Source: Dehalococcoidia bacterium (GTDB lineage Bacteria; Chloroflexota; Dehalococcoidia; UBA2979). Taken from it: a DNA stretch of 64,000 nucleotides. The notes under the pieces were generated by a model. That model saw nothing but the letters and a program-made list of their open reading frames with translations. It had not been told where the DNA came from and made no database searches. Below are positions 25,248 to 33,902 of this stretch, in pieces. The DNA lies in assembly GCA_009379925.1 (NCBI GenBank), contig WHSU01000002.1, positions 124,001 through 188,000 of the forward strand, read 5' to 3'. The translations under genes were made by a program, and so were the position numbers. Position 1 is the first letter of the stretch. Each line of letters opens with the position of its first letter.

Positions 25248-27104
25248 GTGACGACCAGTCACCACGACAGTCCGTTCCACTTTTCGCCTCGGACGAACCG
25301 GGCGGCCGAGATCCCGTGGCGCGAGTGGGGTCCCGAGGCGTTCGCGGAGGCGCAGGCGGACGACCGCCCCGTACTGCTCTCCATCTCGGCCACGTGGTGC
25401 CACTGGTGCCACGTCATGGACGAGACCGCCTACTCCGACCCTCGAGTGATCGACTTGATCGCCCGGCGCTTCCTGCCCGTCCGCGTCGATGCCGACCAGC
25501 GACCGGATGTGGACGCCCGCTACAACGCCGGCGGCTATCCCTCCACCGCGTTCCTCACCAGCGAAGGTGACCCCATCACCTCGACAACCTACATGGACGC
25601 GGAGCAGATGCTGGCGGCCCTGGAGCGCGTCCAGGAGTCATGGCTCGTCAACCGCGACGGCATCGTGCGCGACGTGGACACGGCCCGCGCCACGCGCGAA
25701 GCCGAGCGCGCGATGGCGAGCGCGCGACGCAACGGCGGCGGCCTGTCGCCGGCCGTCCTCGACATGGCGATGGACGCACTGGAGGAGGCGCGCGACACGG
25801 AGCACGGCGGGTACCGTGTAGCCGGCGACGGCGCGCGCACCGAACTGCGCTTCCCGCCGTACGAGGCTCTGCGGCTGCTGCGCTACGCCTACCGCCGCCG
25901 CGACGACGACGAGGCGCTGGAGCACGCGCGCGCGACGCTACGCGGCATGCTGGACGGCGCCATCTTCGACGCGGACGAGGGCGGCATCTTCCGCTACGCG
26001 ACGCGGCCGGACTGGTCCGAACCGCACTACGAGAAGCTGGGCCGCGACCAGGGCCGTCTGCTGCAGGTGCTGGGCGAATGGGCGCTCTCCGCGCCGGACG
26101 CGCGCGAGGAGTGGCGCCGGGCCGCGGAACAGACCATCGAGTACCTGGAGCAGCGCCTGAGCCGCCCCAGCGGCGGGTTCCACGGCTCGCAGGACGCCGA
26201 CCCGCTGTACTACGCCCTCGACCCGGCCGCCCGAGCGGAGGCCGCGCCACCCGCCGTGGACGCGCGCACGTATGCCGACGCTACAGCGGTGATCGCGCGC
26301 GGACTCCTGGTCGCCGGCATCGCCTTCGACCGCTCGGACTGGGTGGAACGCGGCCTGCGCGCCGTGGACTTCCTGGTCAGCCGCATGCGCGGCGGCGAGG
26401 CGGGCATGTACCACGCGTGGGACAGCTCGCCGTCACTGCTCGGACTGCTGGGCGACCAGGTGCACAGCATGCTCGCCCTCCTCGATGCCTACCAGGTCAC
26501 CGGGAGCGGCGGTTACCTGGAGCAGGCGCGGTCGCTGGCGCGGTCGCTTGATGCGCGGTGGCGCGAGCCGGGCCGAGGCTTCTGGGACGTGTCCCACGAT
26601 CACGAGTGGACGGGCCTGCTGGCGCACCCGGAGCAGCCACAGCTGCTAAACGCGGACGCCGCCGAGGCGTTCCTGTGGCTCGGCCGTCTGGTCCACGACG
26701 AGCGCTACATCGATGTGGCCCACGAGGTGCTCGGCGAATTCGCTCCGCGCTACCTGACCGCGGCCCTCGGGAGTGTCGCGGCCTACGCGCGCGTAGTGGA
26801 CCGGGTCCTCTCCGCGGAGCCGGAGATCAAGGTGGTCGCCGAGTACCCGCCGGGCGAGCCGGACCGAGGCGCTGACCCGCTGATCGCCGCCGCATTGCGG
26901 CTCCCCGTCGCATCGCTCACGGTGCAGCGCCTGCACGGCGGGCCCGGCAGCCGCGACACGGGCCTCCTCGAGTCGCTGTCGTTGCCCCTCGAGCGAACGC
27001 GCGTGGCGTACGTGTGCTTCGGGCACACGTGCTCGGCGCCGCTGACAGAGCCCGAGCAATTGATGCCGGCCATCGAGGAGATGCTGTCGACGCCGGTGTT
27101 CTAG
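25248..27104 (+). CDS. YyaL-type thioredoxin-fold / glycosidase-like protein (DUF255)
   Basis: 618 residues. The N-terminal thioredoxin domain has PVLLSISATWCHWCHVMDE with Cys51 and Cys54, then a long alpha/alpha-toroid region like six-hairpin glycosidases (GGIFRYATRPDW, GGFHGSQDADP and others). This is the conserved YyaL/SSP411 (spermatogenesis-associated 20) family, found in all domains with no settled function. The extra residues include a thioredoxin-like C-terminal segment with CFGHTCSAP. GTG start behind TAGGAGG. Likely cytoplasmic; single transcription unit. Confidence 0.88.
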   Translation: MTTSHHDSPFHFSPRTNRAAEIPWREWGPEAFAEAQADDRPVLLSISATWCHWCHVMDETAYSDPRVIDLIARRFLPVRVDADQRPDVDARYNAGGYPSTAFLTSEGDPITSTTYMDAEQMLAALERVQESWLVNRDGIVRDVDTARATREAERAMASARRNGGGLSPAVLDMAMDALEEARDTEHGGYRVAGDGARTELRFPPYEALRLLRYAYRRRDDDEALEHARATLRGMLDGAIFDADEGGIFRYATRPDWSEPHYEKLGRDQGRLLQVLGEWALSAPDAREEWRRAAEQTIEYLEQRLSRPSGGFHGSQDADPLYYALDPAARAEAAPPAVDARTYADATAVIARGLLVAGIAFDRSDWVERGLRAVDFLVSRMRGGEAGMYHAWDSSPSLLGLLGDQVHSMLALLDAYQVTGSGGYLEQARSLARSLDARWREPGRGFWDVSHDHEWTGLLAHPEQPQLLNADAAEAFLWLGRLVHDERYIDVAHEVLGEFAPRYLTAALGSVAAYARVVDRVLSAEPEIKVVAEYPPGEPDRGADPLIAAALRLPVASLTVQRLHGGPGSRDTGLLESLSLPLERTRVAYVCFGHTCSAPLTEPEQLMPAIEEMLSTPVF

Positions 27105-27159
27105 GCCCCGCCTCATTCTCGTTCGCTCCGTATTGCCCGCGCCGACGTGCGCCTAGCCG

Positions 27160-27239
27160 CCGCTCACCCCGAGCTCGTCGAAGGGTGGGCGGCTTTTGGA
27201 CGGAGTCCGCCGATGCTTCGACGGGCTCAGCATGAGCGG
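27160..27239. repeat. Interspersed palindromic (REP-like) repeat, copy 2
   Basis: Arms 27160-27183 and 27216-27239 are inverted 24-base copies (about 20 of 24 match) of the unit with CTTCGACGGGCTCAG. The repeat lies in the gap between two convergent genes. Confidence 0.7.
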
Positions 27240-27267
27240 AAGGCCGTTGCTGCCTGCCGGCGGCGCG

Positions 27268-27789
27268 CTACACGTCGAAGTCCCGGTTGTAGGCCGCGGG
27301 GAGTAGCCGGTCACGCAGGCGCTGGATGCGCCACATGGCGTCCAGGTCGCGCTCGTTCATCTCCTGCACCAGTTGGAGCAGCGTGACCTCGCCTCGGTAG
27401 GGGTGGACGCCGGCGGAGTCCCACGACCCGCCTGCCGTGCGCAGCATCCACGTCGTCTCCTCCCGCAGCATCGCGAAGTCCCAGACGAGGTCTTCGATGC
27501 GCGCGGCGGTGTAGTCCTGCTCGCCGGGTCCCAGGTAGGCGCGCCGCTCCTCGATGCGCACGCCGTCGCGGGCCACGATCGCCTGGATCGAACGCAGGTC
27601 TTCGCGCTCGCTGTCGCGCAGGAAGCCGACCACTTCCTTGACGCACCAGTCCTCGCCCGCCGGGCGCTCGCGCAGCGCGGGCTCGTCCAGGTCCGTGACG
27701 AGCCGCTCGATGCGGTGCGACACCTCGCGCAATGCCTTCAGCAGGTAGCGCCGCTTGTCGCCGTACTGCGCCGCGATGTAGTTGGGCAT
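27268..27789 (-). CDS. DinB-family protein
   Basis: 173 residues, a four-helix bundle of the DinB/YfiT type. The first helix has KRRYLLKALREVSHRIERLV, and EDWCVKEVVGFLRDSERED matches the common W(S/C)xxEVxxHLxxxE block. DinB-like proteins bind a divalent metal and often act as thiol-dependent enzymes. Metal histidines are mostly absent here. The ATG at 27789 was chosen because GACGAT lies seven bases before it and upstream residues are low complexity. Two more family members occur in the window. Confidence 0.7.
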   Translation of the reverse strand: MPNYIAAQYGDKRRYLLKALREVSHRIERLVTDLDEPALRERPAGEDWCVKEVVGFLRDSEREDLRSIQAIVARDGVRIEERRAYLGPGEQDYTAARIEDLVWDFAMLREETTWMLRTAGGSWDSAGVHPYRGEVTLLQLVQEMNERDLDAMWRIQRLRDRLLPAAYNRDFDV

Positions 27790-27956
27790 CGGCCAGATCG
27801 TCGCACGCGGCGGCAACGCTGTCTTGGTGCGGCCGGCAAGGTCCCCGGTGGGTGCTCTGGCGGGCTGCGCCGCCGGACGTCCGACGCCGCCGGCCTTGCC
27901 CTGATGCGGGTCGATCCGACCCACGGACGCGCGTTGATCCTCGATCGGCGGCCCCG

Positions 27957-27962
27957 TACGAT
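27957..27962 (+). promoter_or_regulatory. -10 box TACGAT of a leaderless promoter
   Basis: TACGAT ends eight bases before the GTG at 27971. A perfect palindrome (GGGTCG-ATC-CGACCC, 27908-27922) lies upstream and might be an operator. Confidence 0.4.
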
Positions 27963-27970
27963 CCCGCTGC

Positions 27971-28804
27971 GTGAGTGCCGCATCCCTCCCCTATGCCGTC
28001 CTGATCTTGCTCGTCGAGCTCGCCGTGGGGTCGATGGCGTTTATGACGCTGTTCGACGGACGGGGCCAGGTCACCAGCGGCTACGTGAAGGCAGGCGCCC
28101 TCACCATCGTCCCGCTCGCGCTACTGGCGGCGTGGGCCTCGGTGAGCCTGACCGGGATCGACCAGATCGAGGGCTATCCCCTGGCCGCGCGGTGGCTGAC
28201 GCCTTTCCGCCTCGCGCTGCTCGGCTTCATCGGCGCCGCCTCCGTCCACCTCGTCGCCGCGCTCAAGGAACGGTACCGGGCACAGGTCACCCTCGGCGCC
28301 GTCGCGAGCGTGCTCGGCGTGGTCACACTGGCGCTCCTCGCCGCGCTGGTGGCGGAGCCGACCTGGTCGTACGCGGGCATGCTGGTGAGCCTGCTGGCCG
28401 GCGCCGCCGTGCTGGGCGGGGCGCTGATGGCGATGATGTGGGGCCACTGGTACCTGACCTCCGGGAGGCTCCCGAAGGAGCCGATGGAACAGATGTCCCT
28501 GCTCGTGCTCGCGGCACTCGTCGTGCAGGCGGTGGTCGTGGTGCTCGCCGTCCTGCTGCCCGCCCGCGTCGAGGGGCTGACGGAGGCCTCGTTTGGGGTG
28601 GGGCTGGGGCAGAACCCGGCGTTCTGGCTGCGTGTGGGCGTAGGCCTGCTGTTTCCCGCGCTGCTCGCCGTGCTCGCGTGGAAGTCCGCCCAGATCCGAG
28701 GCATGATGTCAGCCACCGGGCTGCTCTACATCGCGCTCGGCGCCGTGCTCGCGGGCGAGGTGCTCGCGCGCGGCCTGCTGTTCACCACCGGCCTCCCGGT
28801 CTAG
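27971..28804 (+). CDS. Polytopic membrane protein, eight or so helices
   Basis: 277 residues from GTG with about eight hydrophobic segments. Conserved-looking features are a Glu in the first helix (LILLVELAVGSMAF), WGHWYLTSGRLP in the middle and GEVLARGLLFTTGLP at the end. The overall plan is faintly like the DmsC/NrfD membrane anchors that bind quinone, but no Fe-S or molybdenum subunit is nearby. No firm family. Leaderless promoter upstream. Confidence 0.65.
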   Translation: MSAASLPYAVLILLVELAVGSMAFMTLFDGRGQVTSGYVKAGALTIVPLALLAAWASVSLTGIDQIEGYPLAARWLTPFRLALLGFIGAASVHLVAALKERYRAQVTLGAVASVLGVVTLALLAALVAEPTWSYAGMLVSLLAGAAVLGGALMAMMWGHWYLTSGRLPKEPMEQMSLLVLAALVVQAVVVVLAVLLPARVEGLTEASFGVGLGQNPAFWLRVGVGLLFPALLAVLAWKSAQIRGMMSATGLLYIALGAVLAGEVLARGLLFTTGLPV

Positions 28805-28859
28805 GCTGCCCCTCGATGGAACCGCGCAAACCCTCGATGTGCGCCCGCCGGGCGCCCCA

Positions 28860-29348
28860 ATGACTGCCGTCGGCCGCTTCCTCGGCGGTGTCGCGGCGCT
28901 CGTCTACCACCAGCCGACGGCGACCTACCTGCTGCTCCGGCGCCAGGCGTCGCGGGACTTCGGGGCTGGCCAGTGGGAGTGCGTGACCGGTCGCGTCGAC
29001 CAGGGCGAGGGCTTCGAGCATGCGGTACGTCGCGAAGTACGCGAGGAACTGGGCGTCGAGGTGACCCTCGACTTCATTATCGGGACGACGCACTTCTACC
29101 GCGGCGAGCCGTCACCCGAGACGGAGCTGCTAGGCGTGCTGTACGTGTGCGGCATCGAGGACCGGGGCGCCGTCGTGGTCAGCGACGAGCACGACGAGCA
29201 TCGGTGGGTGAGCGCGGACGACGCGCTGGCGCTGCTGCCCGCTGGGCACTGGCTGCGGGCGACCATCGGCCGCGCGGAGACGATGCGGCAGCTGCTGCCG
29301 GCAGCGCTGGTCGAGCGGAACCGGACGGACGGGTTTGAGTCCGCATAG
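28860..29348 (+). CDS. Nudix hydrolase
   Basis: 162 residues. A perfect Nudix box runs from G44: G-x5-E50-x7-R58-E-V-R-E-E-x-G65-V. It would cleave a nucleoside-diphosphate-linked compound with Mg2+, such as an oxidised nucleotide or dihydroneopterin triphosphate (the FIIGTTHFYRGE context recalls NudB). The ATG at 28860 was preferred to an upstream frame extension. Cytoplasmic; sits after a membrane protein gene. Confidence 0.88.
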   Translation: MTAVGRFLGGVAALVYHQPTATYLLLRRQASRDFGAGQWECVTGRVDQGEGFEHAVRREVREELGVEVTLDFIIGTTHFYRGEPSPETELLGVLYVCGIEDRGAVVVSDEHDEHRWVSADDALALLPAGHWLRATIGRAETMRQLLPAALVERNRTDGFESA

Positions 29349-29349
29349 T

Positions 29350-29364
29350 GCTCCGCAACGGAGC
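29350..29364 (+). terminator. Small hairpin after the Nudix gene
   Basis: GCTCCG-CAA-CGGAGC just after the stop codon. It is short and lacks a T run, so it is a weak terminator at best. Confidence 0.3.
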
Positions 29365-29430
29365 GCGTGTGCGAGGATGGCGGGCGTGACAATGCAAGCT
29401 TCTCTTACACATCGGGCCCAGGGCGCGGGG

Positions 29431-29436
29431 TACAAT
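29431..29436 (+). promoter_or_regulatory. -10 box TACAAT upstream of the sigma factor gene
   Basis: A near-consensus TACAAT about 47 bases before the GTG start. No good -35 is seen at 17 bases. Confidence 0.4.
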
Positions 29437-29482
29437 ACGGGCGTCCGATCGCCCGCTCCCCGGTTGGCGATGGAGGCACGCC

Positions 29483-30172
29483 GTGCCTGAATGGTCCGCA
29501 TCCGACGCCGCACGCCCTCCCGGCCCGCTCCCGGCAATCCGGCCCGCTCTCCGCTACGTAACAAGATCAAGGGCCTCGACACGTGCGGACGATGCGCCGG
29601 ACGACGTCGAGCTGATGAACGGGCTTGCGGCGGGGGACCTTCGGGCGCTGGAGCGGCTTTACGACCGCTACTCGGCCCTGGTCTTCTCCGTGAGCCTTCG
29701 GGTGCTCCACGACCGGCAACTGGCCGAGGACGTGGTGCAAGAGGTCTTCCTCCGCCTCTGGCGGCAGCCGGCCTCGTACGACCCGGAACGTGGACGCTTC
29801 ATCAGCTGGCTGATGTCCGTGACGCGTAACCGCGCGTTGGACGAGCAGCGGCGCGTCTCGCGCCGGCTGCGGATCGAGGACCAGGAGGAGGAACCGGGCC
29901 GCGAGTTGCAGTCCCACGACCGGGGCGACGACCCGCAGCTCGAACTGGTCCTCCAGGAACAGCGGCGCGCCGTGCGGGAAGCCCTCACCCGGCTCCCACC
30001 GGCCCAACGACGCGTCATCGAACTCGCCTACTTCGGCGGGCTCACCCAGGTGGAGATCGCCGAGCAGACCGGCGACCCCCTGGGTACGGTGAAGACACGC
30101 GTGCGCCTGGCCATGCAGAAGCTGCGTGAGGCGTTGTCCGACGCAGCCGACGGAGCAGGGGGAACACGGTGA
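29483..30172 (+). CDS. ECF RNA polymerase sigma factor (SigK-like)
   Basis: 229 residues from a GTG behind GGAGG. Sigma region 2 (ALERLYDRYSALVFSVSLRV and QLAEDVVQEVFLRLW) and region 4 (LPPAQRRVIELAYFGGLTQ, then TGDPLGTVKTRVRLAMQKL) are complete. The start adds a ~30-residue basic, disordered N-terminus that may not be translated in full. It overlaps the anti-sigma gene by four bases, so it is a SigK/RskA-type pair responding to an envelope signal. Confidence 0.88.
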   Translation: MPEWSASDAARPPGPLPAIRPALRYVTRSRASTRADDAPDDVELMNGLAAGDLRALERLYDRYSALVFSVSLRVLHDRQLAEDVVQEVFLRLWRQPASYDPERGRFISWLMSVTRNRALDEQRRVSRRLRIEDQEEEPGRELQSHDRGDDPQLELVLQEQRRAVREALTRLPPAQRRVIELAYFGGLTQVEIAEQTGDPLGTVKTRVRLAMQKLREALSDAADGAGGTR

Positions 30173-31059
30173 GGGCCGACGAGCGCGAAGAACTGCTCAC
30201 GGCGTACGCACTCGGCACGCTGAGCGCACCGGATGCCGAGGACGTCGAGGAGTTGCTGCGCACAGACCCCGCCGCGTCCGCGGAGCTAGCGCGCTACTAC
30301 GAGATCGTGGAGCTGATCGCCCTCTCCGTCCCGTTGCGCCGCGCGGACCCCTCGCTGCGCGAGCGCGTGCTGGCAGCCGTCCGCCGCGAGTCCACTCGCC
30401 GAGCGCTCACCCCTGTGGCTCGCGCGCGCCGCTGGCTCCCGGCAGCCGGCATCGCCGCCGGTGTCGCCATCATCGCCATGTGGGCCGTGAACCTGCAGCA
30501 GTCACTGGACGACCTGCGCAGCGACAACCAGCTGCTCGCCGCCATCGTGGAGGCGGACGCGAAGCGCCTCGATGCGTTGTCGGACGCCGGGCTGGTGGCG
30601 GAGACGCGTTCCCACACGCTGGAGACGCAGCTGAACGACACCGGCGTGCTAGCCACGATCATGCTCGACCCGGACGTCGTCACCAGCCCGCTGGAGGGCA
30701 CCAGCAGCAGCCACGGCGCCGGCGGCACCTACGCCTGGAGCGCGAACGCTGATGCGGGCGTGCTGCGCGTACACGACCTGCCGCCGCTTCCCGCCGGCGC
30801 GTTCTACCGCGTGTGGCTGGAGGACCGGTTCTCGCGGCTCGTAGCCGCGACCGACTTCGAGGCCGACTTCGCGGGCGCCGCCACGGTGGTCCTGCGTGGG
30901 ACGTCCGACGAGGACCCGGTGCGCGTCTACGTGGTCGCCACCTCCAGCACCGACACCGAGGTCGTCGAGGGACCGGTCATCCTGCAGGCCACCGCCCAGC
31001 GCCCCACGGGTGACACCTCGGGTGACACCTCGGGTGACACGGACGACGCCGCAAACTAG
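30169..31059 (+). CDS. RskA-type anti-sigma factor
   Basis: 296 residues. The N-terminal anti-sigma helices (EELLTAYALGTLSAPDAEDVEELL) lack the His-x3-Cys-x2-Cys zinc site. One membrane helix spans about 89-108, followed by an outside beta domain with the RskA mark PPLPAGAFYRVWLED. It would hold the sigma factor at the membrane until the outer domain is signalled and cut. The C-terminus ends with three short TGDTSGDT repeats. The GTG overlaps the sigma stop. Confidence 0.85.
   Translation: MRADEREELLTAYALGTLSAPDAEDVEELLRTDPAASAELARYYEIVELIALSVPLRRADPSLRERVLAAVRRESTRRALTPVARARRWLPAAGIAAGVAIIAMWAVNLQQSLDDLRSDNQLLAAIVEADAKRLDALSDAGLVAETRSHTLETQLNDTGVLATIMLDPDVVTSPLEGTSSSHGAGGTYAWSANADAGVLRVHDLPPLPAGAFYRVWLEDRFSRLVAATDFEADFAGAATVVLRGTSDEDPVRVYVVATSSTDTEVVEGPVILQATAQRPTGDTSGDTSGDTDDAAN
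31009..31044 (+). repeat. Tandem 12-base repeat at the end of the anti-sigma gene
   Basis: GGTGACACCTCG occurs twice in tandem and a third partly changed time, encoding Gly-Asp-Thr-Ser units in the secreted tail. Copy number may vary between strains. Confidence 0.7.
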
Positions 31060-31084
31060 CTGCCTGGTCCCAGTGCGGGCACGG

Positions 31085-32296
31085 CTACTCGTCGTCGGCC
31101 GGCACCGGCGCGGGATGCGTCGGCGTCGGTGGCGGGCTGAGCGCCGCGGCGCGCGCCGCGAGCCTGTGCTTCTCCTCGTCGAGCTGTTCCTGTAGCCGCC
31201 GCCCGAGCTTGCCCTCCGCCAGCGCCTGGCGCGGCGTGTTTCCTCGCAGGCGTCGGTCGGCGTACCAGAACAGTTCGCGCAGGATGGCGGTGAGCGGGAC
31301 GATGACCACGAGCCCCAGGAAGCCGAACGCAGCGCCGCCCACGGCGAGCAGCAGGATGATCATCGCGGGGTGGATGTCGACGGCGTGGCCCTGGATGCGA
31401 GGCACCAGCAGCAGGTTCTCCAGCTGCTGCACCGCCAGGTAGAGCAGCGCCACCCAGACGATCATGTCCGGTTGCGTGCCCGCCACGATGATCAGCCCCG
31501 GGATCGCGCCGATCCACGGGCCCAGGATCGGGATCAACTCGGTGATCCCGGCGACGAGCCCCAGCCCCAGCGAGAGCTGCACACCCATCAGCGTGAGGCC
31601 CGCGCCGACCGCCGTACCGACCACCAGGCCGAGGATCAACTGGCCTCGGATGTACCGCCCGAGCAGCCGATCCGCGATCAGCAGGAGATTCTCCACGTCC
31701 TCGCGAAGTCCGTCCGGGACGGCGTTCATGAAGTTGTTCCGCACGAAGTGCCGGTCGCGCATCGCGTAGAACATCCAGAACGGCACCACCACGAAGCCGA
31801 AGACCACCGCGATCGTGCTGGTCACCCGGTCCAGCGAGTTGCGCATCAGGGACGCCGAGGCGTTGGCGAAGGCGACCGCGGCCTCCTCCGCGACGGCGTC
31901 GACGCGCTCCTGCACGTCGGCCGGCACACGACTGCGGTACTGGCTCAGCCAGTCCGCCACCTGTAGTCGGGCCGCCTCCACGCTCTCGGGCAGCGACTCC
32001 ACGAATTGCGAGGTCTGGTCCGCGGCCACCGGGATCAGCGCCGCACCCGCCGCCACCAGCCCGGCGAGGATCACCAGGTAGATTGCCAGCACCGCGAACC
32101 CTCGACGGTAGACGTCGCCACGGTGTGTGCTTGCCGGAACGAGCGCGGCCAGCCGGTCGACCAGTGGCGAGAGGGCGTAGGCGAGGATGGCGCCGAAGGC
32201 GAAGGGGAGCAGCGTGGCCCGCGCTTGCCACACCAGCAGGCAGACGACCCCAAGCATCGCGGCCCACAGCACCATTCGCCAGCGTTGCGCCGTCAC
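31085..32296 (-). CDS. AI-2E family (PerM/YtqA-type) membrane transporter
   Basis: 403 residues of the AI-2E transporter family: about eight helices with the typical N-terminal FAFGAILAYALSPLVDRL-like unit, GGQ-like P-loop regions missing, and the C-terminal core ELIPILGPWIGAIPGLII then VPRIQGHAVDIHPAMIIL. Members export signals or Na+/H+ exchangers. The C-terminal tail is charged and Pro-rich. The GTG has GACAAT six bases upstream, a leaderless pattern. Substrate unknown. Confidence 0.85.
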   Translation of the reverse strand: MTAQRWRMVLWAAMLGVVCLLVWQARATLLPFAFGAILAYALSPLVDRLAALVPASTHRGDVYRRGFAVLAIYLVILAGLVAAGAALIPVAADQTSQFVESLPESVEAARLQVADWLSQYRSRVPADVQERVDAVAEEAAVAFANASASLMRNSLDRVTSTIAVVFGFVVVPFWMFYAMRDRHFVRNNFMNAVPDGLREDVENLLLIADRLLGRYIRGQLILGLVVGTAVGAGLTLMGVQLSLGLGLVAGITELIPILGPWIGAIPGLIIVAGTQPDMIVWVALLYLAVQQLENLLLVPRIQGHAVDIHPAMIILLLAVGGAAFGFLGLVVIVPLTAILRELFWYADRRLRGNTPRQALAEGKLGRRLQEQLDEEKHRLAARAAALSPPPTPTHPAPVPADDE

Positions 32297-32302
32297 CGCG
32301 GT

Positions 32303-32308
32303 ATTGTC
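32303..32308 (-). promoter_or_regulatory. -10 box GACAAT of a leaderless promoter
   Basis: On the minus strand GACAAT ends six bases before the GTG at 32296. Confidence 0.35.
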
Positions 32309-32361
32309 GCCGCAGCGGCCTGCAATTGACAGGCAGACCGGCGTCCGCCGACGATAAGTCC

Positions 32362-32784
32362 ATGCCCGCGACCGAGATCATCGAGCGCACGCTCGCCCGA
32401 GGCGGCTACCGCCTGACCGCGCCGCGCCGCGCGCTCCTCGAGGCGATGCAGGACCTGGACGACCATTTCACGGCGGAGGACGTCGTGACGGCCGCGCCCG
32501 AGGTGGGACGGGCGACGGTCTTCCGCACGCTGCGGCTGATGCAGGACATCGGCGTCGTGTGCCAGGTCGTGCTGGACGACGGCTCGGTCGCCTACCGGCT
32601 GACCAGCGGCGGCCACCATCACCACATGGTCTGCTCGCAGTGCGGCGCGGTGGCGGACTTCACCTCGCACGACATCGAAGACGTGCTCCAGCAACTGGCG
32701 GACCGCACCGGCTACGAAATCGACGCGCACCGCCTGGAGATGTACGGCCGCTGCCCCCGCTGCCGCGCCCTGCCCGACGAGTAA
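32362..32784 (+). CDS. Fur-family metal-dependent repressor (Zur/Mur/Fur)
   Basis: 140 residues. The winged helix spans about 10-80 (GYRLTAPRRALLEAM, ATVFRTLRLMQD). The C-terminal dimer domain has the His-rich site HHHH (85-88) and the structural zinc site C91-x2-C94 ... C131-x2-C134. The gene stands directly before a Zn/Mn-type ABC transporter whose promoter holds a Fur-like palindrome, so it probably represses that operon with Zn2+ or Mn2+ as co-repressor. Which metal is not decided by sequence. Confidence 0.85.
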   Translation: MPATEIIERTLARGGYRLTAPRRALLEAMQDLDDHFTAEDVVTAAPEVGRATVFRTLRLMQDIGVVCQVVLDDGSVAYRLTSGGHHHHMVCSQCGAVADFTSHDIEDVLQQLADRTGYEIDAHRLEMYGRCPRCRALPDE

Positions 32785-32822
32785 AGCCCGTCCCCAGCGC
32801 CCATCCCTTGGCAGGCTCTCGC

Positions 32823-32851
32823 TTGCATGCGATGTTGGTACTCAGTATCAT
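32823..32851 (+). promoter_or_regulatory. Promoter of the metal ABC transporter
   Basis: TTGCAT (32823-32828), a 17-base spacer and TATCAT (32846-32851). Transcription would start about 32858, inside the palindrome next to it. Confidence 0.55.
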
Positions 32852-32856
32852 CCGCG

Positions 32857-32873
32857 ATGAGAATAAGTCTCAT
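32857..32873. promoter_or_regulatory. Fur/Zur-like operator
   Basis: ATGAGA-ATAAG-TCTCAT, a perfect 6-bp inverted repeat similar to Fur boxes, lying over the predicted transcription start. A weaker second copy (32838-32852) overlaps the -10 box. Binding by the Fur-family protein would block the transporter genes. Confidence 0.65.
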
Positions 32874-32890
32874 TTGCAGAGGACGTGGTC

Positions 32891-33865
32891 GTGCCGCTAC
32901 AGCGTTGGACCGGACTCGTGGCCCTCGGAGCGTCGCTGGCGCTTGCTCTCGCCGCCTGCGGTGACGGCGATGACGGGACGGCCGGGGCCTCCGCTGGTGG
33001 AGACGGCGGGTTGCGCGTCGTGACCACCACCGCGCTGCTGGCGGAGCTGGCCGAACAGGTCGCGGGTGAGAACGTGGGCGTCCGCTCGCTGATCCCGGCA
33101 GGCGTCGACCTCCACTCCTTCGAACCGCCCACCGAGGCCGCCCGTGTGGTCGCTGAGGCGGACCTGCTGGTCGTGAACGGCTACAACCTGGAGGAATCGA
33201 TGCTCCCGGTTGTGCTGGAAAACCGCCGGGAGGGGACGCCCGTGCTGGTAGCCGCCGCCGGGCTGAAGCCGCTGGCCGGCGGGCACCACGACGGCGAAGA
33301 GGAGCATGACCAGGCGCCGGCGGGCGACGCCTCTGACCTGGTCTCCGCCGAGGGTGACCCGCACTTCTGGATGGACGTGTCCAACACCGTCCACTACGTA
33401 GAGAACATCCGGGACGCGCTGGTGGATCTCGACGCGGAGCACGCCGTGGACTACGAGGCGCGCGCCGCGACGTACATCGAGGAGTTGCAGGCGCTCGATG
33501 CCGAGGTGCGGGAGACGCTGGTGGGCATCCCGGAGGACCAGCGCCGGGTGGTCACCTTCCACGATGCGTATCAGTACCTCGCAGCCGCCTACGGGCTCGA
33601 GTTGACAGCCACGGTGCTGGGCTCCAACCCGAACCAGGAGGCGAGCGCCGCCGACATCGCCGACCTCATCGAGCTGGTGCGGCGGGAGCAGGTGCCAGCG
33701 ATCTTCGCGGAGGCGGAGTTCAGCTCCCAGACCCTGGACATGGTCGCGGCGGAAACCGGCGCCCGCGTCCTGACGCTCTTCGACACCTACACGGAGGAGG
33801 TGACGACGTATCACGAGATGATGCGACGCACCGCGGACGCGTTGGTCGAGGGACTCGCGCCCTAG
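32891..33865 (+). CDS. Zn/Mn ABC transporter solute-binding lipoprotein (ZnuA/TroA type)
   Basis: 324 residues from the GTG at 32891. The lipobox LALAAC puts the lipid on Cys23. Metal ligands are in order: DLHSFEP, DPHFWMD, TFHDAYQYL and a C-terminal acidic residue in FDTYTEE, the cluster 9 (TroA) pattern. A His/Glu-rich loop (GGHHDGEEEHDQ) lies before the second ligand, as in zinc-specific ZnuA. The protein traps metal at the outer membrane face for the permease. AGAGGA stands seven bases before this GTG; the GTG at 32885 is also possible. Confidence 0.88.
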   Translation: MPLQRWTGLVALGASLALALAACGDGDDGTAGASAGGDGGLRVVTTTALLAELAEQVAGENVGVRSLIPAGVDLHSFEPPTEAARVVAEADLLVVNGYNLEESMLPVVLENRREGTPVLVAAAGLKPLAGGHHDGEEEHDQAPAGDASDLVSAEGDPHFWMDVSNTVHYVENIRDALVDLDAEHAVDYEARAATYIEELQALDAEVRETLVGIPEDQRRVVTFHDAYQYLAAAYGLELTATVLGSNPNQEASAADIADLIELVRREQVPAIFAEAEFSSQTLDMVAAETGARVLTLFDTYTEEVTTYHEMMRRTADALVEGLAP

Positions 33866-33902
33866 CCGGTAGACTTCCCATCGAGGGAACAGGCGAGAGA
33901 GC

